Source: Glomus cerebriforme (taxonomy: Eukaryota; Glomeromycota; Glomeromycetes; Glomerales; Glomeraceae). Taken from it: 64,000 nt of DNA. Below are positions 24,423-36,339 of this stretch, piece after piece. The notes under the pieces are model-generated. The model made no database searches, was not told where the DNA came from, and saw only the letters and a program-made list of their open reading frames with translations. Numbering within the stretch: position 1 is the stretch's first letter; every line of letters begins with the position of its first letter. Position numbers and translations under genes: made by a program. The stretch covers positions 220,227 through 284,226 of the forward strand of contig QKYT01000016.1 in the NCBI GenBank assembly GCA_003550305.1, written 5' to 3'.

Positions 24423-25760
24423 ATCTATTAATTAATATGTTCTAGTATATTATAGTCTTTTAATTAATATATATTCATTTAGATTATAATATATTATTAG
24501 TTTTACTACTTTGCAGATTTTTTATTATTAGTTATATTGTTATAATAGGATATTATAATTTAATTAGATACATATTAATTAAAAAACTATAATGTCTAAA
24601 ATATATTAATTAATAGACTATAATATTTCAGATTATTGACTTACTTTTGAATCCTTTTTATTACTATAAAGCTTATCTTCTATTAGTTTTTTTTTAAGTT
24701 CTTTTTATTTCTAAGAAGCTTATCAAAAAAAAATATCTTACTAGATGCCAAATAACATAATAAATTTGTAATGCAATTTTAGTTAATTTCAACTAGTGTT
24801 ATAACATATTTCTGATTGATATATAAAGTAGAATATTTTGGCTTTCTGTGATTAGATTTATGTGATTTTTAACTTGTTTAAAAGAATGTAAGTAAACCTT
24901 TCCAATAATACTAAAATTGCATAAATCAGATATTTAGATGCTGAAATATTGCATCTCAAATTTTGGCAAAAATTATAGATTATATAAATTAAAATTAATT
25001 GAAATTTTCTGTACTTTACTATACTTTGATTATATGATACTATTCTGAAATCAGAATATCTTCTATCATATAATATAACTAATTTAATTAGTTTTATCCA
25101 GCATTATAATAAAGGTAACTTTGGCTGATTTTTTAAATATATAATTTTAGAATCTAACTTAGCATCATAGCAATATCATGGTAGTATCCTAAAGTTGTTA
25201 TAAAACTGGTAAAATTAGAAATCCTATTAATTTGCTAGTTTCAGATTACTTTTATAACAGCTTGGATGCTGAGTTATTATATTCCAAATTTGGTCAAAAT
25301 TATAAAATAGTATATTAGGAAATTTTTTAATGTGAAAATTTGTGTAAATTTATGTAGTATAATATTTCGTAAGTTTTCAAACCCATCATAAATTTTCGTA
25401 AATATAATATTATGTAACTTTTCATAATATTTTAAATTATACATTTTGTAATATTAAGTAATTTTACAATGCATAATATTCCAAAATTTTATAATGCATA
25501 ATAATATTCTAAAATTTTATGATGCATAATAATATTCTAAAATTTTATATAAATATAATATTTTGTAAATATTTATAATATTTTGAAAATATATGTTTAT
25601 ATAAAATTAAGTAATTTTATGCATCATAAAATTAATTAATGTTATAAAATATAATTCTTCAAAGTTTTTGTCACTATCACAAAGATAATACTCTGTATTT
25701 TTTTGTAATATTTTTTAATAATAGTAATTAATATTATATTTTTACAATAATAGGTAATAT
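24423..25760. other. AT-rich repeat-block filler
   Basis: No gene recognised. A short degenerate tandem pattern (TAATATTCTAAAATTTTAT units) lies at about 25440-25620. Confidence 0.4.
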
Positions 25761-26813
25761 AGGATCCCAAATAATCTATGTATAGGTCAGATAAAAATTT
25801 TAAAATTTACTATAATCAATAAGCAAACTATTTTCAACTCTGCTAAGCAAACTCTCATTATGACTTAAGAANATTTGGCTNTGCTAANCAAACTGTTTTG
25901 TGACTTATATATATTAAGTAAAATTTGTAGTTTCTTTATATTAAACTCAAAATCAGCATTCATAACCTACTTTATAAGATTAAGTAAAGTTGTAGAACAA
26001 ATAAAATTACACATAATATTTAAATTTCAAAAGTATATAACAGATAGTTAAGACTCATGATTAATTTTTGTATTCTATTTAATTTTGCATTTTAGCAGTT
26101 TCTTTATATTAAATCTAAAATCGGTATTCATAACCTATTTTTTGAGATTAATTAAAGTTGTAAAGCAAACAAAATTGCATTAAAAGTATATAACAGTTAA
26201 AAAATATCAAATTTTACTATCAAAAATTGTAAAAATGTTACTAAGTAAAATAGATGCAATTTTTAATGATTGATGCAAAAATGGTATTGTAAAAACAAAA
26301 TTTTGGAAAAAAAAACACTTATTTTCCCTCCTTCTCACTCCTGTTTTTGACTTCTATATATCATTTTTAGTATTATGCAAATGCGTATATATTTTAAACT
26401 TTATCACGTAAAAGTTTATTATATGATTATACATGTATAATTTCATTGCATAATTACGTATAAAAATAGATTAAATTTTGTTATACTATCACATACAAAA
26501 ATAGATTAGATTTTGTTATACTGTCACATATTAAATTTATGTTAATTTTGTTTACGTGTCTTTAATTTTAAGGGTATATTTTTAAAATATTTGATGTCAT
26601 ATAACATATTCTATATATTCCAAAATAAGTTTCTGCTATGCAAACACATTACTGAGTTATCAAATCTATATGTCCTATTATGCATATAAAATACTGATTA
26701 TTTTAAATTTAACCTTTTAAATAAGCAAAAAAAAAATCTCACTAGGAGTAAAAATTTTCTATATTCAATAAGCAAATTCAAATCCTACCTATTCATATAT
26801 TGTTCAGGATCCT
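25761..26813 (+). mobile_element. 1.05-kb non-coding TIR element, copy A
   Basis: The left end AGGATCCCAAATAATCTATG and the reverse complement of the right end, AGGATCCTGAACAATATATG, form imperfect terminal inverted repeats, each followed by an ATAGGT word. The interior carries at least two tandem units of about 180 bp sharing TTTCTTTATATTAAA and CATAACCTA. A full inverted copy is at 57985-59188. No ORF is present, so it is non-autonomous. Three ambiguous bases lie at about 25870-25890. Confidence 0.8.
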
Positions 26814-27330
26814 GATAATACTTTATAATTTTACATTCTTAAATAGTATAATATTTGGTAAATTATATATAAATTTACAAAAAGGAGATAATTTTATTAG
26901 ATTTTTTGTAAAAAAAATACAAATATTTTGTAATATCTAGATATATATATATAAATAATAAAAAATAAAAATATATTTAGAATGTAAAAGAAATAAAGAA
27001 AGTATTATTAGTTTTGATATTATTAGTGTGTAAATATAAGTATCGTTAATATTAGGTAGTGTTTCAAAAAAAATCCAATCTGATCTGAATCTGCAAATTT
27101 GATCCAAAATGGATTCAGATCAGTTTGCAAATTTAAAATTTATGGATCTGATCTGAAGCAAATAAATCTAATCTGAATCTGATCTGATTGGATCAGATTA
27201 TAGTACAAAAAAATCTGGATCTGATCTGATCAGATTCAGATTTTCATATATTAAATATGATAAATAAAAAAAAAGTTTTTTTTTTATTTTTATTTTTTTT
27301 AGAGACTTTAGAGATGAAATCTGAACTAGA

Positions 27331-28917
27331 GGTATGCTCTGAAATCCAATCAATCCAGCAAATATCTGATTATCTATCTAAAAATTGATCAGATTCAGAT
27401 TGATCCATTTGTACCACTAGATTGACCGAATGGTTCAACAGATATCCAGTTAATCTGATGATCTATTTGTATTACCAGATTCATCAAATACAACAGATTT
27501 TTTTTTTATAAAAAAAATGGGTGTTTTTTTATTAAAATTTACTAACTTACTATAGGAACAAACATTTTGGTTCAACTCTTGGAGGTAATTAAAGGTGGAT
27601 GAATTTTTTTATTAAACTTTAATACAAGAATATTGCTAACATTTTTTTTTCTCTTTTTATAGAAATGAACACTTCAGCTCGACTCCTAATAATTAAAGGG
27701 GGGTTTATTAAACTTTAATACAAGAATATTGCTAACATTCTTTTTTTTTCTTTTTTATAAGAACAAACACTTCGGCTTATCACTGGTTAAAAACTGATCT
27801 ATCTTACAGATATCTTACAGATATCTTATAAATATTGAGTACTAAAATGCAGAAAATCTGCTATATATTGGGTACCTAATATGTATATTATAGAATTAAA
27901 AAATACAATTTATTAATTATCTCATTATCCAGTGATCATAAAAAAATGAAATATAGCTCATTCGATTCGCCTTACTAAGACGTATCAAATGGTACTAATT
28001 TTGCATTTCTAGGTATGATAGATGCTGAGATATTTGATAAATCATAAAAAAATAAACAAAAAATGCAATATCATGATATATATCACATCTAGAAATGCAA
28101 AATTAGTACCATTTGATACATCTCAGTGAGGCGAATCAAATGAGCTATTTTTCATCTTTTTATGATCACTGGATAGCAAGATAATTAATAAATTGTATTT
28201 TTTAATTCTATAGTATACATATTAGATACCCAATGTATAGCAGATTTTCTGCATTTTGGGTACCCGATATTTATAAGATATCTGTAAGATATCTGTAAGA
28301 TAGATCAGTTTTTGACCAGTGTGATCAGTAATGGGTAAAAGGGGGCAAGGAGGTATTTCTTTTTTAATTATTATATAAGAATATTTATTAATATTTTTTT
28401 TATTAATTTTTGTAAGAATGAACACTTCGGCTCAGCTTCTAGAGGTAATAGAGTAAAAGGGGACATAGGAAGGCGTTTCTTTTTTATTTTATTATATAAG
28501 AACATTTATTAACATTTTTTTTTATTAATTTTTGTAAGAACAAATACTTTAGCTCAGCTCCTGAAGATAATGGGATAAAAGAAGAATGTAAAAAATATTT
28601 CTTTTTTATTTTATTATACAAAAATATTTATTAATATTCTTTTTTATTAATTTTTATAGAAACGAACACTTCAGCTCAGCTTCTGGAAGTAGATATTCTG
28701 AAAATTCTGTCCCTACAAAAAAAATAAAAAAAATAAAAAAAAATACCAGATTTGACCAGATTATCTAATCAATTTAGTTAATCTGGTTATCTGTATAACA
28801 TCTGATCAATCTGATGTTATCCAACAGATCTATCTGAATTGAAATCCATTTATTCCTTAATCCAGATTATTCAATCTGTTCAAAAATGAATGACGGATTG
28901 AACAGATTTCACCAGAG
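27331..28917. mobile_element. Nested TIR element with 115-bp tandem repeats, inside copy 1
   Basis: The ends AGGTATGCTCTG and, reverse complemented, AGGTTTGCTCTG are inverted repeats. The interruption point is shown by comparison with the uninterrupted copy at 36340. Internal tandem units carry AACACTTCGGCTCAGCT-like text after a T-rich stretch. The flanks CTGAACTA and TTAACCTA are only weakly alike, so the target duplication is decayed. A second insertion, the fold-back at 27779-28321, sits within the array. Confidence 0.7.
27779..28321. mobile_element. Fold-back element with about 240-bp arms
   Basis: The left arm begins CACTGGTTAAAAACTGATCT and the right arm ends AGATCAGTTTTTGACCAGTG. Pairing continues through the GATATCTTACAGATATCTTA words, GCAGAAAATCTGC, TACAATTTATTAATTAT, CCAGTGATCA and GCAAAATTAGTACCATTTGA. 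Only about 60 bp at 28016-28080 form the loop. The arms are nearly identical, so the insertion is young or gene-converted. It contains no coding sequence. Confidence 0.9.
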
Positions 28918-29816
28918 CAAACCTTTAACCTAGACAACTGAACGAACAGTTCCTAAATGAACTAAAGATGAGTTCATTCTTTTTTATTTTTTTTTTAGAA
29001 AAAGTAATTAATGTTTTCTTTTCTCTTTTTTTTAGAAAACTGGATGAATGGACAAAGCTGAATAAATGGAACTTGAATGAACAAACTAAGTGGTTAGTTC
29101 ATTCATTTTTTTCATTTTTTTACTTTTAGTAGTTTTAGGGAATGTAATTAATATTTTCCTTTTCTTTTTTTAAGAATCCAGATAAACTGCTGATGAAGCC
29201 AAACAACTGGAATCTTGAACGAACGTAAGTTTATTTTTTTTTTACTTTATTAATTATTAAGGAAAATAATTAACGTTCCCTTTTAGTTCATTCATTTCTT
29301 TCATTTTTTTTTACTTTCAGAGAACATAATTAACATCTCCCTTCTCTTATTTTTAAGAAACTAGATGAACAAATGAAGCTGAATGAATGGAATTTGAATG
29401 AACAAACTAAAAGGTTAGTTTGTTTATTTCTTTTCATTTTTTTACTTTTAGGGAACGTAATTAATGTTTCTCTTCTCTTATTTTTAGAAAACCAGATGAA
29501 TGGATAAAGTAGAACTTGAATGAACGAACTAAGAGGTTAGTTCATTTATTTCTTTTCATTTTTTTTACTTTCAGGAAATGTAATTAACATCTCTCTTCTC
29601 TTCTTTTTAGAAAACTGAATAAACAATTAGATTCAGATCAGTTCAATTTTGGATCTGAATTGGTTTCAGTTCAGTTCAGTTTTAGATTAATTAGATCCAG
29701 ATCAGTTCAATTCAAATCTGGATCAGTTTCAGATCAGTTCAGATCAGATCTAGTTAGATTTAGATCTGTTTAGATCTGTTTCAAATCAGATTCAAATCAT
29801 TATCAAAACATCACTG

Positions 29817-30109
29817 AACCTCAAACTCTGTTCTAATAATGCAAGTTTAGCCTTAAGTTCTCTGACACTAAACTTGAATTCAGCATTCTTAGAATCATAT
29901 CTTGTATTCTCTTCAATAATTTGCTTTAGCTTTATATTCTTAGTCTCAACCTCAGCAAATCTTAGTAATTTCTCTCTAAGTTCAGGAATCTTAATATTCT
30001 CTTTCCTAAGTTTAGCGATCTTAGCTAAAAGCTTGGTATTTAATTCTCTTAATGAATCAGTAGATTGCATGTTCAATAATAATTTTTTATATGAGATGGA
30101 ATAATTCAA
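29817..30109 (-). pseudogene. Coiled-coil ORF truncated by the hAT-like element
   Basis: The minus-strand frame from 30109 (or the internal ATG near 30071) encodes a heptad-rich coiled coil: LRELNTKLLAKIAKLRKEN, IPELREKLLRFAEVE, NIKLKQIIEENTRY. It reads straight into the element end at 29816, and its last eight codons before the stop are element sequence. This looks like the N-terminal part of a coiled-coil gene cut by insertion or rearrangement. Such leucine/lysine/glutamate coiled coils are frequent in this type of genome, and no function is assigned. The continuation was not recognised left of 27057. Confidence 0.45.
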
Positions 30110-30537
30110 AAGTTTATTAGCATAAATAAAAAATGAGGTAATATTCTCATCAAAATTACTGATTTATTGATGTAAAAAATAAGTTACAAGATTTGGTAAT
30201 ATATAAACTTATTTTATAAAGTGAAATAAAGTTTTTATGCTAATCTTGTGATGTTTCTTTCATCTAAGCTATCTATATATTAACACAATGTCTCAACATT
30301 AACTTTAATCCAATTTTATTTATCCTAATATTAATATTCTGGATAGAATAAAATGGTTGTCAGTTATGCAGAGTCAGAAATAAATTAACAATATTGATCC
30401 TAGTAAGACTCACTAAAAGTTTATGTTCTCTGCTTAATAAGATCCTCAAAATTTCTGAACAAAAAAATAGATTAGCTTTGCAAGCTTTGGAATTGCTTTG
30501 CAAAATAATATTTATACAGTTGAATATTATTCTGCAC
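30110..30537. other. AT-rich spacer
   Basis: No supported gene. Open frames here have no domain signature. Confidence 0.4.
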
Positions 30538-30964
30538 GTCTGAAATCTGTGCCAGGTTTGTGGCACAGTAATTTTTAAAAAAATACATAACAATTTTTTT
30601 TTTGTCATAAAACTTTTAAATTTTTACTGTAAATGTAATTTAGACTGCTCTATAAGATTACTTATATGTTGGAAGAAGGTTTAAAATGCTATTTTTGACT
30701 TTACATATAAATGATTGATTTTACCGTCTTTACTGATCATTTCCAAAAATGGATTTAATGAAAATAAAATTTTTGTCAAATAAATCAATAATGATATTTT
30801 ATATAACTGCTTTTAACACTTTAAGTAAACTTGTAAAGTAGCTGAAATTAAGTATATTTAGTAATTTTTAAAGGCATGTTAATATAAAAAATTTTCTTTT
30901 TATGATTTTTTATTGCGTCACATCAGTTAGCTGTGCCACAAATCTGGCACAGATTTTAGACATG
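30538..30964. mobile_element. MITE/fold-back with TGTGCCA...TGGCACAG ends
   Basis: The left arm CTGAAATCTGTGCCAGGTTT leads to GTGGCACAG (30541-30569). The right arm from 30931 reads CTGTGCCACAAATCTGGCAC and then AGATTTTAGACATG, the reverse complement with few changes. Each arm also contains an internal GTGCCA/TGGCAC palindrome. The 360-bp interior is AT-rich and non-coding. Confidence 0.75.
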
Positions 30965-31279
30965 CCATTATTTTTTGAGGATCAGTATTCTCATATGACA
31001 TTGTAACATAAGGCTGATTTTTAACTGATAAAATTATTTTTGATTTGATCTTATTAAGAGGTTAAAATTTGGCACATAACCAAAATATCTTGTCAAACTA
31101 TCTTTTACCAACTTGGGTACAAACTCTTTCATCATTCTAGAAATAAACAAAAATTAAGAAAATTTCTCCACCTGCTAGGCATTTAATATATTTGAAAAGG
31201 TCTTTCTTTATTTGTATTTTACCAAAAAAATAATTTTCTCAAATCTTGTTTTTAACTCCTGATTTTTGTTCTTACAAAT

Positions 31280-33110
31280 ATATTATCGAAATGTCATTAT
31301 TTTTTGTTGTTTTAGCTAATCCTCTTTCTAATACTTCTCAGATCAACATTGCTGAAGTAAATAATGTTAATGAAACAACTACTGTCAATAAAGTAGATCT
31401 CAATACTTTACATTTCAAAGAAATGATATGGAATATAGAAAAGAAATTTTTTGACTTATATAATCATAATAGCTTTAAGGATCTAATGTTATAGAAGGTT
31501 TTAAATGATCTTCACAAAAAAACTAATGAGTGTACAGAAACTGACATAAAAAGCTTTGAATATATAAAATTATTACTGACTGGTAAATTTTCAAAGGATT
31601 TTCAAGATGTTCCAAGTAATTGCATCCATATTCTTATGAAACTACCTTTGCTCACCATTACTGGTAAGTGTCCAATAGTTTACCTCTCGAACAGGAAATT
31701 TATGTTATTTCATATCTTATATTTTTTCTTATTTAATCAGGAGTCACTAGTAAAGCACTTTCTATTCTAATAAAATGACAAACTGAATTCCAAGTTTATA
31801 ATCATGAACCTGTTTCTTCTTGTGAAAGAGATTTTTGGAATGAGCTTCCTAAAGCTCAAATTATTTTTAAATTGCCTGATAATACAGACAATATTAAATA
31901 TATATCAAAACTATTTTCTAAATATATGAAAGTTGAAGGAAATAAGATTGTGCTGGATAATAATGTAATACTAAATTCACAAAATAAGTTAATTTTTTGC
32001 AATGATGTTCCCATGATAGAATCAGGAGAAAGGATTAAATGAATTTTGTTAAATTTTTACACCTTTGTAAGTCACCAAATGAAATAGTGTATGGAATATC
32101 AACTAATAAAGAAGTCGTACTTATAAATGATTGAAAAGATCAAATTTGATCATTAAACTGAAGGAAAAAAAGGATGTATTATAATCAGATCACCCAGCAT
32201 TAGAAAAATGTATTTTTCATTATATTTGGCTTTCTATATAAATCATCGATATAATTCAAATGATATCATGTATGAATAGTCATTTCAAAAAAACTCACGT
32301 ATTCTTCATATCAAATCAAATAAGGCTGTAATGAAAATTTTAGATCCAATGCTTGAAAATCCAAAAGATTACTTTTACATCGCCAATTCTACCATTTCTG
32401 CTCCATAGAATACAAAATATATATTTGTAGTTACAGTTCCAAAGTATAGATTATGGCATAATTTTATAAAAATACATCCTAGAAAATATTATGCCTCGAT
32501 TTGGTCAAAGGAAAAAATCTGGCATGTTTGGAATTAGAATGATCAGTATAAGGATAAAGTATATGAGACTCGAGTAAAGAAATTAATTGAGAAGTAGGGT
32601 TGCATTCCACAACGAGTCTTTGTTGAATATAATGATAAACTGGATCTTAATTATATAGTCACTCAGTATAATATATATAAATACCTTAAAAATAATGGGA
32701 GAATTTAGATGATGGCTACTCTGGAAAAATCATACATATTATACCTAATGCAGATTTTACAAATAAAACTTATGTTTTCATCTTGGCAGAAATATATGAG
32801 GCTTTGTACAGATATTATGAAAATCATACAAAAGATACAATTATTAATATTATCAGAAGTTTTGCAGAAGATGCTGGAGGTACTTTAGCTATAAATTTTT
32901 TTAAAATGTTAGCACATGATATCTTGCAAAAAGGTGGCAAGTTTAAGATATGATACTTAACTGATGATAATAGTAACTGTAACTTAAATGGTACAATAAT
33001 GTTCAAGAAATAAATTCTGGATATTATAATTTTTCCAAAATTACAAATTTTGAGTTTGTTGATGCCATTGCATTTCAGTGTAATGGAATTTATCATTTAT
33101 ATTAAATAAC
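31280..33110 (+). pseudogene. Decayed Crinkler/RHS-type NTPase gene
   Basis: Reading along changing plus-strand frames gives a recognisable order of segments: a variable N-terminal part (31280-31670), a probable intron at about 31662-31740 (GTAAGTGTCC...TTAATCAG), then FWNELPKAQI (31838), a degraded P-loop region (about 32180-32210), YASIWSKEKIWHVWN (about 32490), GCIPQRVFVEYND (about 32605) and an AHDILQKGGKFK-like end (about 32915-32950). This order is that of the Crinkler/RHS-like NTPase family, which includes secreted nucleus-directed effectors in oomycetes and fungi. At least eight in-frame stops break it, and all three glycine positions of the Walker A loop have been replaced (they read R, S, R), so it cannot be functional. 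The family call rests on motif order; species-level function is unknown. Confidence 0.65.
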
Positions 33111-33589
33111 AACTGCAGGAAATATGATACTAAGGTAAATATAAGTTACATATTAGCATTATATCTATTATTATATACTAAATATATTTACAGTATACTA
33201 TGTAGGTAAATAGTCTTAATAAATTAAAAAGCCATCTGGAAGGAAATCTACTAATTTATCTATATTTTGTTATTTCAGATATAAATCATATTTTTGATAA
33301 TTTTTATTTTCAGAACTATGTTATAACTAAGCCTGGTTCTGAAACTGAAATATTTCAGATTTGCCAAAATTCTGAAACCAAAATCTGAAAATCTGAAATC
33401 TGAAATTCATGCCAAAATCCAAAATTGATACCAAAATGCTGAATTAAAATTAGCCAATTAAAATTAAGTAATTAAATATATAAATAGTTTCATTTATATT
33501 GTACAAAATGTACAGTTTATCAATTTTCTTTTTTTTTTATCCTATTATGACTAGATAAAATTCTAAAGGTAAAAGCGATTGCAAATAGA

Positions 33590-36043
33590 ATGAAGTCTGA
33601 AAATATTTCGTGTAAGTTCTATTAAAGTTTTCAGGCCATTTTTCTGAAAAATGCAAGTTATGTCATAAAAAATGGTCATGCACATATGTAAATATGTTAC
33701 AATCTTATCTTGCTAACGAGTGTGCTGACTGTCCTGAAGATATTCAAAACTACTGGCTTGGATATCTCACTGCAAAGGACTCCTTAGAAGATAAAATGGC
33801 TTCTATCACCTCACAAGAATCAAGTTAATCAATAATTTCTAATAAGAGAAGAAGAAGTTCTAATGGTATGATTAATTATATTAATTATTAATTGTATGAT
33901 TGTATCTATATTTTAACTTTTTAAGTTAATTATTTTTTTCAATTATTTTATTAAGTTCAATCTGAGATTGAAGATTATTATGAGAATCATTGTGGAATAC
34001 CATTTGCTGTAATCAATAGTCCATTTTTCGTGAATTGTTATATCAATTACATTCAAATTATTATTCTCTTTCGCAAAAGGTACTTTTAGAGTTTCTTCTT
34101 AATTAAGAAACTTCACAAGTTAATTAAGCTATTAATAAAGAATTAGAGCATTCCAAAAACTTAACACTTGGTAATTATTTTAACTTTTCATTATATAAAT
34201 CCACTAGCATTATAATAATAAATTTATTATTATTTATTAGCTTTAAATGGTTAGACTAGTGCAAGTACTCTTTTCATATATAATTTTATCGTATTAACTC
34301 CTTCCAATTAGCAATATCTTTATTGTCTTCAGGATTTTTCTTCATCTCATTATATTGGAGAATTCCTCACGTTTGAAATAAAAAAGATTATAGAAAAGAT
34401 TGGGGCAAAAAAATTTAGTGCAGTTGTCACTGACAATGCATTAAATGTTCGATTAGCTTAAGAAATTATTTCTAAGGAGTATCCCTTGATATTAAATTTA
34501 AGATGTATCGCTCATTTTATAAATCTAATCACGAAGTCAATCTTGGGTAATATTTTATTAATTTTTCTTTTAATTAGTTAATTCTTTATCTCTTAGCGTC
34601 ACAATGAAAGAATTCATTATATTAAATAATATATTAATTTTAATAGATCATGAAACAGCTTTTAAAATTTTAGTTGCTTGTAATAGTATTACCAATTATT
34701 TTAAAGCATCACATATTTGCAACAATTTATTAACTGAATCTGCAAAGATTCTAAAAATTGAANGTNNTGGATTGAAAACTTTTATTAAAACAAGATGGAC
34801 ATCCATGTATGAGGCAACTCATTCAATTGTTAGAATGAGATGGGCTTTTGATGAAGTAATACTTATTATATTTTTAATTTATTTAAGATATATATTTAAC
34901 TAAGTATTAACTTTATTATTTAGGTAATAACTAATCATTCTGAGNAAATTACNAATTCTANTGTTAAAAAAATTCTTAAAAGAACTGATTTTTATGATAA
35001 AGTTAATACTTTAGCTAAACTACTCTAACCTATCAAAAATGCAATATTAATACTTGAAGGAAACTAAACTAATTTGGCCGATGCATTTATCCAATTCATT
35101 TGGCTTATGAAATTAAAAATTTCAATTCAAGTAATTTAGTATCATTTTAGAAATATGCAATACAGGCGTTTAACAAAAAATGGGAGGAATTCAATGTTAC
35201 TTTATATTTGTTAGCTTACTTTTTACATCCAAGATTTCAAGGTATATAAAATATATATATATATATATTTTTTATTTATGTAATAACAAATAACAGCTAA
35301 TAATGATAATTATTTTCATAGCACAAGGGTTATGAAGTGAAAAATATTCTTTAATTGCTTCAGCCACTGGTAATATTTGGAAAAAGATGAGAAATAACCA
35401 AAAATCATGCAAGAAGCTTCTCTCTCAAATGCGTAAATATAAATTTAGACTAGAACTTTATAATGAAATAATTAGAGATTCAGATGAAACTCCTATATTA
35501 TGGTGACTTGCTATTAATAATATTAGCAATTATTTGCAAGAACTTGCTCTTTATGTTTTATCCATTGTACCTCATAGCACTAGTTGTGAGAAAGTATTCT
35601 CAATTTTCAGATGGTTCTATGACAAGAAAAGACTTAGCTTACAAACATCAAAAGTTGAATCTATGACTAAGATTCAATCATATTATGTTTCAAAAGCAAA
35701 TAATGAATTAAAATATGCAAGTTCAAAATATTCTAAAGATGAATTAAAAGTTATGATTGATGAATCTTTGGATAACCTTAAGAGGGATTTTGAGGATAGC
35801 GAACCTAAAAGAATATTAGTAAAGCCTGATGAAATTCCAAATCACACAGTGTCAGTATTAATATTAGAGGAGATATTTAATGTAGATGAAGTTCCATTTA
35901 TCAGAGATCCAGAAGATAGTGATGATAAAGAAGACAATAATGATATTGATAATAATGATGATAATAATAATGATGATGTTCCTAAAGAAGAACCAGTAGA
36001 GGATTATGATGTCTCAAAACTTGCATCAAGATTTCTTGATTAA
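33590..36043 (+). pseudogene. hAT-family transposase, decayed
   Basis: Fragments in order: a BED-like zinc finger (KCKLCHKKW, then SYLANECADCPEDI) at about 33645-33830; a catalytic-core part with IGEFLTFEIKKIIEKIG and AVVTDNALNVRLA, then LRCIAHFINLI (about 34350-34545); a middle part (FIKTRWTSMYEATHSIV, about 34770-34850); and a C-terminal hATC dimerisation domain (YVLSIVPHSTSCEKVFSIF, about 35550-35620) in an intact frame at 35534-36043 that ends in an Asp/Asn-rich tail. Stops interrupt the core (one directly after NVRLA, and two at about 35020-35070). Small introns may also exist (T-rich, GT..AG gaps near 34170-34330 and 34545-34590). Function before decay: cut-and-paste transposition with 8-bp target duplication. 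Confidence 0.85.
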
Positions 36044-36339
36044 TTAATGTACCATAAATTTTTAAATTGTCTATTATTCCTAAATTAGTATAATATACTA
36101 AATGTCATGACTGGAATGATAATCAAAATTTTCAATCCATTTTCAATCCATTTTCAATCTGTTTTCAAAATATTCAAATTTTTATTAGTAATTAATATAA
36201 AAATTATTGATTTTTGTTCAATCTAAACTCAATCCAATTTCAATCCAATAATTTGTCACATACTCACATCTGTTATTATTAGATTTTATTATACAATCAT
36301 TACAAAATTATTACTTATTAGTTAATTACTCATTAGTTG

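Larger units (their letters stand above)
27057..29816 (+). mobile_element. hAT-like non-autonomous element with AATCTGAT-rich ends, copy 1 (interrupted)
   Basis: The ends are TAGTGTTTC at 27057 and ...CATCACTG at 29816. 27057-27325 and 28927-29816 match, in inverse order, the clean copy at 36340-37872. The subterminal zones are dense in GATCTGAT-like words. The body is a tandem array of about 115-125 bp units (TTAGTTCATTC...TTTACTTT...GTAATTAA). 27326-28926 is a foreign insertion. No target duplication is seen (ATATTAGG on the left, AACCTCAA on the right), so this copy may be rearranged. Confidence 0.75.

Noticed and set aside
28222..28425. 67-codon ORF in the fold-back
   Set aside because: It lies inside the fold-back arm, so it is fixed by the palindrome rather than by coding.
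33590..33640. A 23-bp intron joining an upstream ATG to the hAT zinc finger
   Set aside because: GT..AG borders and frame fit, but 23 bp is too short for a credible spliceosomal intron.
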